Positions 36,823 to 47,107 of a stretch of DNA of 64,000 nt are shown here, piece after piece. Source of the stretch: Kurthia gibsonii (GTDB lineage Bacteria; Bacillota; Bacilli; Bacillales_A; Planococcaceae); contig NZ_BJOB01000005.1 of assembly GCF_006539985.1 (NCBI RefSeq), positions 1 through 64,000 on the forward strand. The letters run 5' to 3'. The stretch's first letter is position 1. Every line of letters begins with the position of its first letter. The notes under the pieces are model-generated. The model was not told the origin of the DNA and searched no databases. It was given only the letters and a program-made list of their open reading frames with translations. The position numbers were made by a program, and so were the translations under genes.

Positions 36823-37905
36823 ATGCTTTTAAAATTAGATCTACAGTTTTTCGCAGGTGAAAAAACAGAGAAAGCAACACCGAAGAAAAGGCAAGATGCA
36901 CGAAAAAAAGGTCAAGTTTTAAAAAGTCAGGACGTAACCAGCGCGTTTGTCTTGCTTGCCATCTTTATGTACCTCTTAATAATGGGATCATATTTAAGAG
37001 AAAATTTATTAACATTTTTTAGAGAAACATTTACGCATACCGTATTAATTGAATCGATTTCTGTTGAGTCGGTTATGGAAATGTTCAAAGATATTTTAGT
37101 CGAAATGGCTATAATTCTCTTACCTATTATGGCAATAGCAATGATTGCCGCAGTTGCAGCGAACTTTTTTCAATTCGGTTTGCTTTTCACAACTGAAACG
37201 TTAAAGTTTGATTTGAAAAAAATTGATCCTATTAAAGGGTTTAAACGTATTTTTTCAATGCGTGCGATTATTGAATTGCTTAAATCAATTTTAAAAATCT
37301 CTTTTATCGGAACAGTTACAACGGTTATTATCATTTTAAATTTGAGTGATGTACTTAGTTTATCATTTAAGACACCAGGAGATTCTTTAACTACAATCGC
37401 TAAATTAACGGTATTAATGGGACTAACAGCAAGTGTTGTATTAGCATTTATCGCTGTTTTAGATTATTTTTACCAAAAATTTGACTATGAAAAAAATCTG
37501 AGAATGTCGAAGCAAGATATTAAAGATGAATATAAGAATACAGAGGGAGATCCCCTCATTAAATCAAAAATTAAGCAACGCCAACGTGAAATGGCGATGC
37601 GCCGAATGATGCAAGAAATTCCAAACGCAGATGTCGTTATTACAAACCCGACACACTACGCAATTGCATTAAAATATGACGATGCGACAATGGAAGCACC
37701 AAAAGTAGTTGCTAAAGGTACAGATTATGTAGCGCAAAAAATTAAATTAATTGCGAAAGAACATGATATTGTGATGGTAGAAAATCGACCATTAGCTCGT
37801 GCAATGTATGATCAAGTTCAAATTGATCAACGCATTCCAGATGAGTTTTTTAAAGCAGTTGCTGAGGTACTCGCATATGTTTATCGTATTAAACAAAAAA
37901 TTTAG
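36823..37905 (+). CDS. flhB: Flagellar biosynthetic protein FlhB
   Basis: The export switch protein. The 360-aa product has four membrane helices (about 30-220) and a cytoplasmic tail with the autocleavage motif NPTH (275-278). After cleavage at N/P the tail controls the change from hook to filament export, with FliK as the trigger. The tail is paralogous to the small YlqH protein at 8.75 kb. Confidence 0.98.
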   Translation: MLLKLDLQFFAGEKTEKATPKKRQDARKKGQVLKSQDVTSAFVLLAIFMYLLIMGSYLRENLLTFFRETFTHTVLIESISVESVMEMFKDILVEMAIILLPIMAIAMIAAVAANFFQFGLLFTTETLKFDLKKIDPIKGFKRIFSMRAIIELLKSILKISFIGTVTTVIIILNLSDVLSLSFKTPGDSLTTIAKLTVLMGLTASVVLAFIAVLDYFYQKFDYEKNLRMSKQDIKDEYKNTEGDPLIKSKIKQRQREMAMRRMMQEIPNADVVITNPTHYAIALKYDDATMEAPKVVAKGTDYVAQKIKLIAKEHDIVMVENRPLARAMYDQVQIDQRIPDEFFKAVAEVLAYVYRIKQKI

Positions 37906-37917
37906 GGAGGTACAACA

Positions 37918-39951
37918 ATGAAAATTCGCGATATCGGTGTTTTAAGTGCAGTCATCATGATTGTCGCAATGCTTGTAGTACCTTTGCCACCTTGGTTAAT
38001 TAGTTTTTTAATCATTGTGAACTTAACATTGGCCTTACTCGTATTACTAACTTCTATGACGATGAAAGAAGCTTTACAGTTCTCGATTTTCCCATCCCTA
38101 CTACTATTATTAACCCTATTTCGATTAGGTTTAAACGTCTCTACAACACGAGCTATTTTATCACATGGTGACGGGGGTAACGTGGTAGAAACATTTGGTA
38201 CATTCGTTGTCGGCGGAAATATTCTTGTTGGTCTCGTTGTGTTCGTCATTCTCGTAATTATTCAATTTATTGTTATTACGAAAGGGTCAGAGCGTGTTTC
38301 AGAAGTTGCGGCTCGTTTTACATTGGATGCGATGCCAGGGAAACAAATGGCCATTGATGCTGATTTGAATGCGGGATTAATTTCTGAAAAAGATGCACGC
38401 GAACGACGTGAAAAAGTAAGTAATGAAGCAGATTTCTATGGTTCAATGGATGGTGCGACAAAATTCGTAAAAGGTGATGCCATTGCTGGTATTATCATTG
38501 TATTAATCAACTTAATCGTTGGGATGATTATTGGGATTGTTCAAATGGATATGGATTTTACAGAAGCAATTAAACATTTCTCTACATTAACTGTAGGTGA
38601 TGGTCTTGTTTCGCAAATTCCAGCTTTACTTATTTCAACTGCTACAGGTATTGTGGTAACACGTGCTGGGTCAAAAGGTGACTTAAGTGAAGATATCACA
38701 GGTCAGTTATTATCAAACCCTAAATTGTTATACATAGCAGCAGCTACAATTTTACTTCTTGGTTTTGTAACGCCGATTCAAATTATCTTTACAGTACCGG
38801 TAGCGGCAGTTGTGGCATTTATAGGCTACCGTATTCAAAGTATGAATAAAGAAACAGAAGAAGCTATTGAAGAAATTGAAGAAGAAGTAACAACTGATAA
38901 CTTAAAGAGTCCAGAGAATGTGGTCAATTTATTAAATGTAGATCCGATTGAATTTGAATTTGGTTACGGATTAATTCCATTAGTAGATGCATCACAGGGT
39001 GGCGATTTACTAGATCGTGTTGTGATGATTCGTCGTCAATTAGCGTTAGAGTTAGGTATTGTCATTCCGGTAGTGCGCATTCGAGATAACATTCAATTGC
39101 AGCCGAATGAATATCGAATTAAAATTAAAGGGAATGAATTAGCAAAAGGTGAATTATTATTAGATCACTATTTAGCGATGAGTCCTGGTGATGATGATTC
39201 AATTGATGGAATTGATACAATTGAGCCTTCATTTGGTTTACCTGCTAAATGGATTAATGAACAAGTAAAAGAAGATGCAGAAATGTTAGGTTATACAGTA
39301 GTCGATCCGCCTAGTGTCGTATCAACTCATTTAACTGAAATTATTCGTGCGAATGCCTCTGAACTATTAGGTCGTCAAGAAACAAAACAATTAATTGATC
39401 ACTTACGAGAAACTTCTCCAATTTTAGTTGAAGAATTAACACCTACACCAATGAGTATAGGGGAAATTCAAAAAGTATTATCTAAATTATTGGATGAAAG
39501 TGTATCTGTACGTAATTTGCCAATTATTTTTGAAACATTAGCAGATTATTCGAAATTAACATCAGATGTAGATGTGTTAACTGAGTATGTACGTCAATCT
39601 TTAGCACGTCAAATTACGACACAATATGCTGGAAATCAACAAGAATTGAAAGTATTAACGGTTTCAGCAAAGATTGAAAAAGCGATTGCAGATAGTATTC
39701 AACAAACAGATCATGGGAATTATTTAGCGCTCGACCCACAAATGTCACAAGCCATTTTAGAATCGATTGCAGCTGAATTAGAGCGTGTATCATTTATTGA
39801 TCAGTCACCGGTTATTTTATGTTCACCAGCAGTAAGAATGTATGTACGCCAATTAACTGAACGTTATTTCCCACAAATTCCGATTTTATCTTATAATGAA
39901 TTAGATGCTTCAATTGAAATTCAAAGTGTTGGAGTGGTGAATGTAGAATGA
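37918..39951 (+). CDS. flhA: Flagellar biosynthesis protein FlhA
   Basis: FlhA forms the nonameric export ring and proton-driven channel. The 677-aa protein has eight N-terminal membrane helices (about 1-310) with the FHIPEP-type loop (GSERVSEVAARFTLDAMPGKQMAIDADLNAG) and a cytoplasmic chaperone-binding domain. TTAGGGAGG precedes the ATG. Its stop overlaps the flhF start by 4 nt. Confidence 0.98.
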   Translation: MKIRDIGVLSAVIMIVAMLVVPLPPWLISFLIIVNLTLALLVLLTSMTMKEALQFSIFPSLLLLLTLFRLGLNVSTTRAILSHGDGGNVVETFGTFVVGGNILVGLVVFVILVIIQFIVITKGSERVSEVAARFTLDAMPGKQMAIDADLNAGLISEKDARERREKVSNEADFYGSMDGATKFVKGDAIAGIIIVLINLIVGMIIGIVQMDMDFTEAIKHFSTLTVGDGLVSQIPALLISTATGIVVTRAGSKGDLSEDITGQLLSNPKLLYIAAATILLLGFVTPIQIIFTVPVAAVVAFIGYRIQSMNKETEEAIEEIEEEVTTDNLKSPENVVNLLNVDPIEFEFGYGLIPLVDASQGGDLLDRVVMIRRQLALELGIVIPVVRIRDNIQLQPNEYRIKIKGNELAKGELLLDHYLAMSPGDDDSIDGIDTIEPSFGLPAKWINEQVKEDAEMLGYTVVDPPSVVSTHLTEIIRANASELLGRQETKQLIDHLRETSPILVEELTPTPMSIGEIQKVLSKLLDESVSVRNLPIIFETLADYSKLTSDVDVLTEYVRQSLARQITTQYAGNQQELKVLTVSAKIEKAIADSIQQTDHGNYLALDPQMSQAILESIAAELERVSFIDQSPVILCSPAVRMYVRQLTERYFPQIPILSYNELDASIEIQSVGVVNVE

Positions 39952-41069
39952 AAATGAAGAAATATATAGCTCAAACAATGCCAGAAGCCATGAAAAAAGT
40001 TAAAAATGATTTAGGAGATGACGCAGTTGTCGTCAGCTCCAAAGTCATTTATACAAAAGGTTTTTTAGGTCTATTTAAGAAAAAACAATTTGAAGTGCTT
40101 GCAGGTGTTGATGCGGTTGAAGTAGCCGATACAAGACCTGATTTAGATGTGTTTGAAAAACAACGTGATTTTGAAGAAAAATACGCGTTGAGTCAACAAA
40201 ACGAAGCGATTCAAAAGCAATTAAATGAACTGAAGAAAATGATTAAGCAAACATCAGTTCAGCAAACGGTTAATCATATCCCTGCGATTATTCACCCAAT
40301 TTATATGCACTTACAAAAGCAAGAATTGAATGAAGAACTCATCACAGAAATTTGTGATGAGCTTTTTGACATCGTGCGAAATGAGCCGGCTACAACATAT
40401 GAGCAATTATTAATGCATGCACAAGAATCAATGTATAAGAAATTATCGAAGTACCCAATGGGTGGCGTTAATTTTGAACGGAAATTTGTAAATATTTTAG
40501 GTCCAACAGGTGTAGGGAAAACAACAACAATTGCAAAAATTGCTGCGCGTGCCGTATTAGAAAAAAAGAAGAAAGTGGCGTTTATTACAACAGACACGTA
40601 TCGCATTGGAGCAATTGAACAGTTAAAAACGTATGCCAATTTATTGCATGCGCCCGTAGAAGTTGTTTATACAAAGGAAGACTATGAACGTGCAATTAAG
40701 CAATTCTCAGGTCATGATCTCGTATTGATTGATACGGCGGGGCGAAATTATAAAGAAGCGAAATTTATCGCCGATTTAGAAGAATTAATTGATACAAAAC
40801 AAAATGTTCAAAATTATTTAGTACTCGCTTTAACGGCGAAACAGCTTGATATGGCAATGATTATTGAACAATTTTCGACATTTGACATCCAACAAGTCAT
40901 TTTTACAAAGATGGATGAAACAAATACTATTGGCTCAATGGTGAATTTAATGGTTAAATATAATAAAGGACTTGCTTACTATACAGATGGTCAAGAAGTA
41001 CCAGAGAATATTGAAGAAGGCTCTGTGTCTAAACTCGTGGAATTAATTTTTCAAGGAGTTGAATCATAA
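39948..41069 (+). CDS. flhF: Flagellar SRP-type GTPase FlhF
   Basis: A GTPase that sets flagellar position and number with FlhG. The 373-aa product has a basic N-terminal B domain, then the NG domain with G1 GPTGVGKTT (185-193), DTAGR (262-266) and TKMDET. ATG 39948 overlaps the flhA stop; ATG 39954 is an alternative. Its stop shares one base with the flhG start. Confidence 0.97.
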   Translation: MKMKKYIAQTMPEAMKKVKNDLGDDAVVVSSKVIYTKGFLGLFKKKQFEVLAGVDAVEVADTRPDLDVFEKQRDFEEKYALSQQNEAIQKQLNELKKMIKQTSVQQTVNHIPAIIHPIYMHLQKQELNEELITEICDELFDIVRNEPATTYEQLLMHAQESMYKKLSKYPMGGVNFERKFVNILGPTGVGKTTTIAKIAARAVLEKKKKVAFITTDTYRIGAIEQLKTYANLLHAPVEVVYTKEDYERAIKQFSGHDLVLIDTAGRNYKEAKFIADLEELIDTKQNVQNYLVLALTAKQLDMAMIIEQFSTFDIQQVIFTKMDETNTIGSMVNLMVKYNKGLAYYTDGQEVPENIEEGSVSKLVELIFQGVES

Positions 41070-41938
41070 TGGATCAAGCAGCCCTATTGAGAGAAAAAAT
41101 GCAACAACAACAGACGACAGTTTGTAAAACAATTGCTGTCGTCAGCGGTAAAGGCGGTGTGGGAAAAAGTAACTTTACTACAAACTTTGCACTTACTCTA
41201 GCACAACAAAATTATCGTGTCCTAATTGTAGATATGGATATTGGTATGGGGAATATCCATATCTTATTAGGAAAAACAGCTAGAAATAGTTTAACGAACT
41301 ATTTACAAGGAGAGTGTTCCATACAAGAGGTTATTCATCAAGATGAAAAGAATTTAGATTTTATCGCTGGTGGTTCCGGAATGTCTTCGTTATTACAATG
41401 GTCAGACTTTATGTTTGAGCGTCTTATTTTTGCTTTTAATGAGCTACAAAAGAACTACGACTTTATTCTCTTTGATATGGGAGCGGGTGCTACAGAATGG
41501 TCATTGCAATTTATGATGTCTGTCCATCATATCGTAGTAGTGTCTACAACAGAACCGACATCCATTACAGATGCTTATTCCATGATGAAGTATATACATA
41601 TGAAGGATGAAGAAAAAGATTTTTACCTAGTATGTAATCGTGCATTATCAAAAGATGATGGACTCTTAACGTTGGAAAGGCTGAAAACAACGATGTCTCG
41701 TTTTTTAGCAAAAGAGGTATTAGAATTAGGAATGATTCCAGAAGATTTACAAGTTCGTAAAGCAATTAATCAACAGATTCCTTATAAAAAACGATATCCT
41801 ACTTGCCAAGCCTCGAAAGCAATGGACGGAATTGTCGAACGCTATTTGACGAATGATATAAATAATCCAATTCAATTGACGCAAGAAAATCAATTTATTT
41901 CAAAATTAAGAGGTCTATTTTCTAAAAGGAGGTCCTGA
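41069..41938 (+). CDS. flhG: Flagellar number regulator FlhG (YlxH, MinD-like ATPase)
   Basis: A ParA/MinD-type ATPase that activates FlhF GTPase and limits flagellar sites. The 289-aa protein has the deviant Walker A KGGVGKS (28-34), a DQAALLREKMQ-like N-terminal motif used to stimulate FlhF, and switch II DMGAGAT. A C-terminal basic amphipathic end may bind membrane. Confidence 0.96.
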   Translation: MDQAALLREKMQQQQTTVCKTIAVVSGKGGVGKSNFTTNFALTLAQQNYRVLIVDMDIGMGNIHILLGKTARNSLTNYLQGECSIQEVIHQDEKNLDFIAGGSGMSSLLQWSDFMFERLIFAFNELQKNYDFILFDMGAGATEWSLQFMMSVHHIVVVSTTEPTSITDAYSMMKYIHMKDEEKDFYLVCNRALSKDDGLLTLERLKTTMSRFLAKEVLELGMIPEDLQVRKAINQQIPYKKRYPTCQASKAMDGIVERYLTNDINNPIQLTQENQFISKLRGLFSKRRS

Positions 41939-41942
41939 GTCC

Positions 41943-43037
41943 ATGAAAAAATTGCTCATCGTAGATGATTCAGCCTTTATGAGAAAACTAATTACAGAAT
42001 TTTTTTCAGAAAATGCATATATAGAAGTGGTTGGGACTGCACGTAATGGTAGAGATGCTTTAGAAAAAGTGAGAATACTAAATCCAGATGTTTTGACAAT
42101 GGATGTTGAAATGCCAGAAATGACAGGTGTTGAGGCCGTAAAGCAGTTAATGATTGAAAATCCAAAACCAGTCGTCATGCTTTCATCTACTACGACAGCA
42201 GATGCAGCTATTACGATGGAAGCAATAGCAAATGGTGCAGTAGATTTCATTGCCAAGCCAAGTGGTACAATTTCACTTGATTTAGACAAAATTAAGGATG
42301 ATTTAATTGAAAAAGTCATTGCTGCATCAAATATACCAATAGAGAAGTTACGAAGAAAAGAACGTATATCAAAAATACCAATCAAGAAACCGATATTTGA
42401 AAAACCTATAATAGTAGAAAAGAGAAGACAAGAAAAGACAAATCAAGTTTGGCATAAAAACCATAAAAAAATTATTTTGATTGGTACATCTACAGGTGGG
42501 CCAAGAGCACTTCAAGAAGTTTTAACACGATTACCAAAAGATATAAAGGCACCCATCCTAATCGTACAGCATATGCCACCAGGTTTTACAAAATCTTTAG
42601 CAAAAAGATTGGATCAATTATCCGATATAACAGTTAAAGAAGCAGAGCAGGGTGATTTATTACAACCAGGCACAGCTTATATTGCACCTGGAGGTTATCA
42701 AATGACCGCTAGAAAAGTAGGTATGACATATTCAATTCATATTGATGAACATGCTCCAGTCGTAGGTGGGCATAAACCAGCAGTAGACGTGTTATTTGAT
42801 AGTGTAGCTACATTAACAGACATTGATTGTATTGCTGTCATTATGACTGGTATGGGTGCAGATGGTTCTAAGGGAATTAAAATGTTAAAGCGATCTGGGA
42901 ATACACGTGTTATTTCAGAAGATGAGCGTACGTGCGTAGTATATGGTATGCCGAAATCGGCAGAAAAAACGGGGTTAGTTGATTGCGTTGTACCATTAGA
43001 CGAAATACCTCAAGCTATTTTGAATTATTTATACTAG
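41943..43037 (+). CDS. cheB: Chemotaxis response regulator protein-glutamate methylesterase CheB
   Basis: CheB demethylates and deamidates chemoreceptors during adaptation. The 364-aa protein has a receiver domain with D54 (TMDVEMPEMTG), a linker rich in K/R (about 125-170) and a C-terminal esterase domain with catalytic S183 (GTSTGG), H210 (QHMPPGF) and D307 (MTGMGADG). AAAGGAGGTCC precedes the ATG. Confidence 0.97.
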   Translation: MKKLLIVDDSAFMRKLITEFFSENAYIEVVGTARNGRDALEKVRILNPDVLTMDVEMPEMTGVEAVKQLMIENPKPVVMLSSTTTADAAITMEAIANGAVDFIAKPSGTISLDLDKIKDDLIEKVIAASNIPIEKLRRKERISKIPIKKPIFEKPIIVEKRRQEKTNQVWHKNHKKIILIGTSTGGPRALQEVLTRLPKDIKAPILIVQHMPPGFTKSLAKRLDQLSDITVKEAEQGDLLQPGTAYIAPGGYQMTARKVGMTYSIHIDEHAPVVGGHKPAVDVLFDSVATLTDIDCIAVIMTGMGADGSKGIKMLKRSGNTRVISEDERTCVVYGMPKSAEKTGLVDCVVPLDEIPQAILNYLY

Positions 43038-43047
43038 GAGGGGAACT

Positions 43048-45096
43048 ATGGATACAAATCAATATTTAGAGGTATTCATTGATGAAAGTAATGAGCATCT
43101 ACAATCATGTAGTGAAAGTTTATTAGTATTAGAACAAAATCCAGACAATATCGAGATTGTAAATGATATTTTCCGTAACGCACATACATTAAAAGGTATG
43201 TCAGCTACGATGGGATTTGAAGATATTGCCGATTTAACACACAAAATGGAGAATGTTTTAGATGCAATACGTAATCATAAAATTCAAGTAACAGCTGAGT
43301 TATTAGATGTAGTTTTCGAATCAGTAGATCACTTAGAAGAAATGGTGTCTGATATTTCAAATGGTGGAGACGGTAAAAAAGATGTAACACAAACAGTTGA
43401 AAAGTTAAAACGCTTAGAATCAGGCGAATCAATCGAAAATATTGAAACAGTCGTAGCTGCACCTTCTGAAACTGTAACTGAAGTAGCTGAATCAAAACTC
43501 ATCTTTGATGACTTTGAACAAACAGTTTTAGAACAATCAATGGAACAAGGATTTTCAGCTTATGAAATCAATATCTCATTACGTGAAGACTGCCTATTAA
43601 AAGCAGCGCGTGTATATATGGTATTTGAGATTTTAGAAAAGTTAGGTGAGGTTATTAAATCTACACCGACAGTTGAAAAATTAGAAGAAGAAAAGTTTGA
43701 TACGGACTTTTCAGTTGCTTTTGTAACAAAAGAAAATCAAGACGATTTAAAACAAAAGCTTATGAAAGTTTCAGAAGTAGATGTTGTTAATGTACAACCT
43801 GTTCAATTGAAGAAGATGGAAATGCCAAGTGATATAGAAGAAAAGAAAGTGGAAGAAGTAGCGGCAGTAGAGACGCCAAAGCCAACTCCTACAAAAGCAA
43901 CACCGACAAAAACAGAAGCGCCAAAAACCGTGAAAAATAATAATTCAAGTAAAACAATTCGTGTCAATATCGAGCGTTTAGATATCTTAATGAATCTATT
44001 TGAGGAATTAGTTATTGATCGCGGACGTTTACAATCCATTTCAATGGAATTAAACCATAACGAATTAAACGACACAGTAGAGCGTATGACACGCGTATCA
44101 GGCGATCTTCAAAATATTATTTTAAATATGCGTATGGTTCCTGTGGAAACGGTATTTAACAGATTCCCTAAAATGGTTCGTCAATTATCGCGAGATTTAA
44201 AAAAGAAAATCAATTTAGAAATTATTGGTGCTGAAACAGAATTAGATCGTACAGTGATTGATGAAATTGGTGATCCACTTGTTCACTTAATCCGTAATGC
44301 ATTGGATCATGGTATCGAATCGCCAGAAGAGCGTTTAGCAGCTGGAAAACCAGAAACAGGCTCAGTCGAATTGCGCGCATATCATAGTGGTAACCACGTA
44401 TTTATTGAAATTGAAGATGATGGTGCTGGTATTGATCGTGAACGTGTATTACAAAAAGCAATTTCTAAAGGTGTCGTAACTGAAGAAGCAAGTCATTCTA
44501 TGACAGATAATCAGATTAATGAGTTGATTTTAGCTTCTGGTTTCTCAACAGCTGAAGTTATCTCAGATGTATCAGGACGAGGCGTTGGTTTAGATGTTGT
44601 GAAATCAACAATTGAGTCATTAGGTGGAAGTATTAGTATTGAGTCTGAACATGGTAAAGGTTCATTATTTTCAATTCAGTTACCATTAACATTATCAATT
44701 ATCTCGGTTATGCTTGTTGAAATCGAAAAAGAAGTGTATGCAGTGCCGCTATCTTCAATTATTGAAACATCGATTATTAAACGTAGCGATATTTTAAATG
44801 CACATAATCAAAAAGTGATTGATTTCCGAGGTAAAGTTGTGCCACTTGTTTTCTTAGATGAAATCTTTGAAGTACCGCGTGAAGATTATGAAGATGATGG
44901 ATTCCTATCTGTTGTTTTAGTGCGTAAGGGCGATCGTATTGCAGGTTTAGTTGTGGACTCATTTATTGGACAACAAGAAATTGTATTAAAATCTTTAGGA
45001 AACTACTTAACGAATGTATTTGCGATTTCTGGAGCAACAATTTTAGGAAATGGACAAGTTGCATTAATTGTTGATTGTAACGCACTTATTAAATAG
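43048..45096 (+). CDS. cheA: Chemotaxis histidine kinase CheA
   Basis: The central chemotaxis kinase that phosphorylates CheY and CheB. The 682-aa protein has an Hpt domain with phospho-H46 (NAHTLKGMSATMGF), a CheY-binding P2 domain (about 155-255), a P/T/K-rich linker (about 275-305), the dimerisation domain, the ATPase domain with N box (HLIRNALDHGIE) and G1 (IEDDGAGID), and a C-terminal CheW-like domain (about 550-680). It is complete. Confidence 0.98.
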   Translation: MDTNQYLEVFIDESNEHLQSCSESLLVLEQNPDNIEIVNDIFRNAHTLKGMSATMGFEDIADLTHKMENVLDAIRNHKIQVTAELLDVVFESVDHLEEMVSDISNGGDGKKDVTQTVEKLKRLESGESIENIETVVAAPSETVTEVAESKLIFDDFEQTVLEQSMEQGFSAYEINISLREDCLLKAARVYMVFEILEKLGEVIKSTPTVEKLEEEKFDTDFSVAFVTKENQDDLKQKLMKVSEVDVVNVQPVQLKKMEMPSDIEEKKVEEVAAVETPKPTPTKATPTKTEAPKTVKNNNSSKTIRVNIERLDILMNLFEELVIDRGRLQSISMELNHNELNDTVERMTRVSGDLQNIILNMRMVPVETVFNRFPKMVRQLSRDLKKKINLEIIGAETELDRTVIDEIGDPLVHLIRNALDHGIESPEERLAAGKPETGSVELRAYHSGNHVFIEIEDDGAGIDRERVLQKAISKGVVTEEASHSMTDNQINELILASGFSTAEVISDVSGRGVGLDVVKSTIESLGGSISIESEHGKGSLFSIQLPLTLSIISVMLVEIEKEVYAVPLSSIIETSIIKRSDILNAHNQKVIDFRGKVVPLVFLDEIFEVPREDYEDDGFLSVVLVRKGDRIAGLVVDSFIGQQEIVLKSLGNYLTNVFAISGATILGNGQVALIVDCNALIK

Positions 45097-45111
45097 AAAG
45101 AGGTGTCAGCT

Positions 45112-45558
45112 ATGACAGAATTATTAGATACAGAAGTCGTAAAAGTCATCGTCTTTCAATTAGGCGATAAGGAGTATGCTATTCCAGTATCACAAGTACA
45201 GGGAATCGAAAAAACGGTCTTTATTACACGTGTGCCAAGTACCGTACATTATGTAAAGGGTGTTATTAATTTACGTGGTGTAGTAACACCGATTATCGAT
45301 TTACGTGAGCGTTTTGGTATTCATTCAGATGTTCAAGGTGAGGATACACGTATCATTATTATTTCATATGCAGATATGGAAGTTGGATTAATCGTTGATG
45401 CAGCAAACGATGTAATGGACTTACCTAAAAATGCAATCGAACCACAACCAGAAGTGGTTGGATCATTAGAAGAAGAATTCATTGCTGGCGTAGCAAAAAT
45501 TGATAAACGTTTGCTTATTTTATTAAACTTAGAAAAAGTACTAAATACCTTAAAGTAA
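45112..45558 (+). CDS. cheW: Chemotaxis coupling protein CheW
   Basis: CheW couples receptors to CheA. The 148-aa protein has the CheW fold (IVFQLGDKEYAIPVSQVQGIEK, VKGVINLRGVVTPIIDLRERF). ATG 45112 follows AAGAGGTG; a GTG at 45103 falls in that site. cheC follows after about 15 nt. Confidence 0.97.
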   Translation: MTELLDTEVVKVIVFQLGDKEYAIPVSQVQGIEKTVFITRVPSTVHYVKGVINLRGVVTPIIDLRERFGIHSDVQGEDTRIIIISYADMEVGLIVDAANDVMDLPKNAIEPQPEVVGSLEEEFIAGVAKIDKRLLILLNLEKVLNTLK

Positions 45559-45573
45559 AGAAGGTAGATGAAT

Positions 45574-46197
45574 ATGACAAATATTACTTCATTTCATTTA
45601 GATGTCTTAAAAGAGATTGGCAATATCGGTGCAGCACACGCAGCAACTGCATTATCAGGATTATTAAATACAAAAATTGATATGCGTGTACCAGCAGTTG
45701 AGATGGTTTCGTTTGAGGAAATGGTTGAACGTGGCGGTGGTGTTGAACAAGTAGTTGCAGGAACTTATTTACAAATTGATGGAGATGCAGAAGGTGGTAT
45801 GTTCTTCATCTTACCAATTGAACAAGCAAATCGTTTTATACGTCGTTTAATTCAGGATGAACGTTTTGATTTACAGAAACAAAATAACTTGGAGCTAGGC
45901 GTATCAGCAATGCAAGAGTTAGGAAATATTTTGTCGGGTTCATATCTATCTGCTTTGTCAGATTTTACAGGGCTTAAAATTTATCCCACTCCACCCGCTT
46001 TAAGTGTTGATATGTTTGGTGCAATCATTAGTTTTGGCTTAATTGAGCTGTCACAAGTAAGTGATCATGTAATTGTGATTGATACATCGATTTTTGAAGA
46101 AACGATGACAGAAGCTGAACAAGTTAATGGACATTTCTTTTTACTACCAAACCCAGAGTCTTTTAAAGCCATTTTTAAAGCATTGGGAGTGTCGTAA
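45574..46197 (+). CDS. cheC: CheY-P phosphatase CheC
   Basis: CheC dephosphorylates CheY-P and partners CheD in Gram-positive adaptation. The 207-aa protein has two active-site motifs with E and N intact: LKEIGNIGAAH (near the start) and MQELGNILSGS (about 110-120). ATG 45574 is preferred over the in-frame ATG 45568 for ribosome spacing; both are possible. Confidence 0.94.
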   Translation: MTNITSFHLDVLKEIGNIGAAHAATALSGLLNTKIDMRVPAVEMVSFEEMVERGGGVEQVVAGTYLQIDGDAEGGMFFILPIEQANRFIRRLIQDERFDLQKQNNLELGVSAMQELGNILSGSYLSALSDFTGLKIYPTPPALSVDMFGAIISFGLIELSQVSDHVIVIDTSIFEETMTEAEQVNGHFFLLPNPESFKAIFKALGVS

Positions 46198-46198
46198 A

Positions 46199-46699
46199 AT
46201 GATTATTGGAAGTCAAAGTGTTGTCAAAGTAGGCATTGCCCAAATGGACATTGTAAAAGCACCCTCAACAATTCGAACATCAGGGCTTGGTTCATGCGTT
46301 GGGGTGGTTGTTTACGATCAATCTAAAGGTATTGCAGGACTTATTCATATTATGTTACCAGATTCAAAAGTAGCTAAAAGTGGAACGATGAATATTGCGA
46401 AATTTGCAGATACAGGTATTCCAGCATTAATTGAAGCATTAAAAAAAGCTGGAGCTTCATCTTATAAACTAAAAGCAAAAATTGCAGGCGGCGCGCAGAT
46501 GTTTCAGTTTACATCTTCAAATGATACGATGCGTATCGGACCTCGTAACGTAGAAGCGGTAATCGAGCAATTAAGAAAATATATGATTCCTGTATTGGCA
46601 CAAGATACAGGTGGGAATAGTGGAAGAACAATTGAATTTAATCCTGAAACGGGTTTGTTAAATATTAGAACAGTAAATCAAGGGGTGAAAGATCTCTAA
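46199..46699 (+). CDS. cheD: Chemoreceptor glutamine deamidase CheD
   Basis: CheD deamidates receptor glutamines and is controlled by CheC. The 166-aa protein keeps the catalytic triad-type residues T27, C33 (GLGSCVGVVVYD) and H50 (GLIHIMLPDS). ATG 46199 begins just after the cheC stop with a TGGGAG site; the frame is open upstream within cheC, but that part is not cheD-like. Its stop shares one base with the next start. Confidence 0.96.
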   Translation: MIIGSQSVVKVGIAQMDIVKAPSTIRTSGLGSCVGVVVYDQSKGIAGLIHIMLPDSKVAKSGTMNIAKFADTGIPALIEALKKAGASSYKLKAKIAGGAQMFQFTSSNDTMRIGPRNVEAVIEQLRKYMIPVLAQDTGGNSGRTIEFNPETGLLNIRTVNQGVKDL

Positions 46700-47061
46700 T
46701 GTTTGGTTCAATATTTTATAACTTTTGGTTTGCTTTAGCAGGTTTCACAATTTACTTTTTTGCGCGATTTCAAAGTAATCAAGCTCCTTTAACAACTATT
46801 TTATACGGTTTAATGTGGGCAGCTATTGCTTTTATAGTGGCTTATATTGTGCGTGCACTAATTGCTTATATTATAGCGACACCTTCAGATCAGTTAGAAC
46901 AGTCTGAGGAAGGTGTTGAATCAGGTACAGAAGCTATAGCAAAAGAGGAAAGAAGTAGCGAAGAGTCATTACCTTCACCAGAACCGACTGTTGAGTTTTC
47001 AGACGAACAGTCAGAGGAGATTGCTAAAGCGATTCAAACAATGATGCAAGATGGAAAATAA
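46699..47061 (+). CDS. Unknown small membrane protein at the end of fla/che
   Basis: A 120-aa protein that I do not recognise. It has two hydrophobic helices (about 6-23 and 34-57, GLMWAAIAFIVAYIVRALIAYII) and an acidic, Ser/Glu-rich C-terminal half (EQSEEGVESGTEAIAKEERS...). It overlaps cheD by one base (TAATG) and is followed at once by the strong terminator, so it is the last gene of the operon. B. subtilis has sigD in this position. A role in motility is suggested by context only. Confidence 0.8.
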   Translation: MFGSIFYNFWFALAGFTIYFFARFQSNQAPLTTILYGLMWAAIAFIVAYIVRALIAYIIATPSDQLEQSEEGVESGTEAIAKEERSSEESLPSPEPTVEFSDEQSEEIAKAIQTMMQDGK

Positions 47062-47106
47062 AAAAGAAGGAATTGCGCTTGATTTTGCGCGATTCCTTCT
47101 TTTTTT
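47061..47106 (+). terminator. Strong intrinsic terminator ending the fla/che operon
   Basis: An 18-bp stem with one G-U pair (47061-47078 with 47087-47104) and an 8-nt loop, with the T run in the 3' arm. It should stop transcription from the operon before sigD, and, by symmetry, also stop transcription of the minus-strand remnant that follows. Confidence 0.93.
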
Positions 47107-47107
47107 A

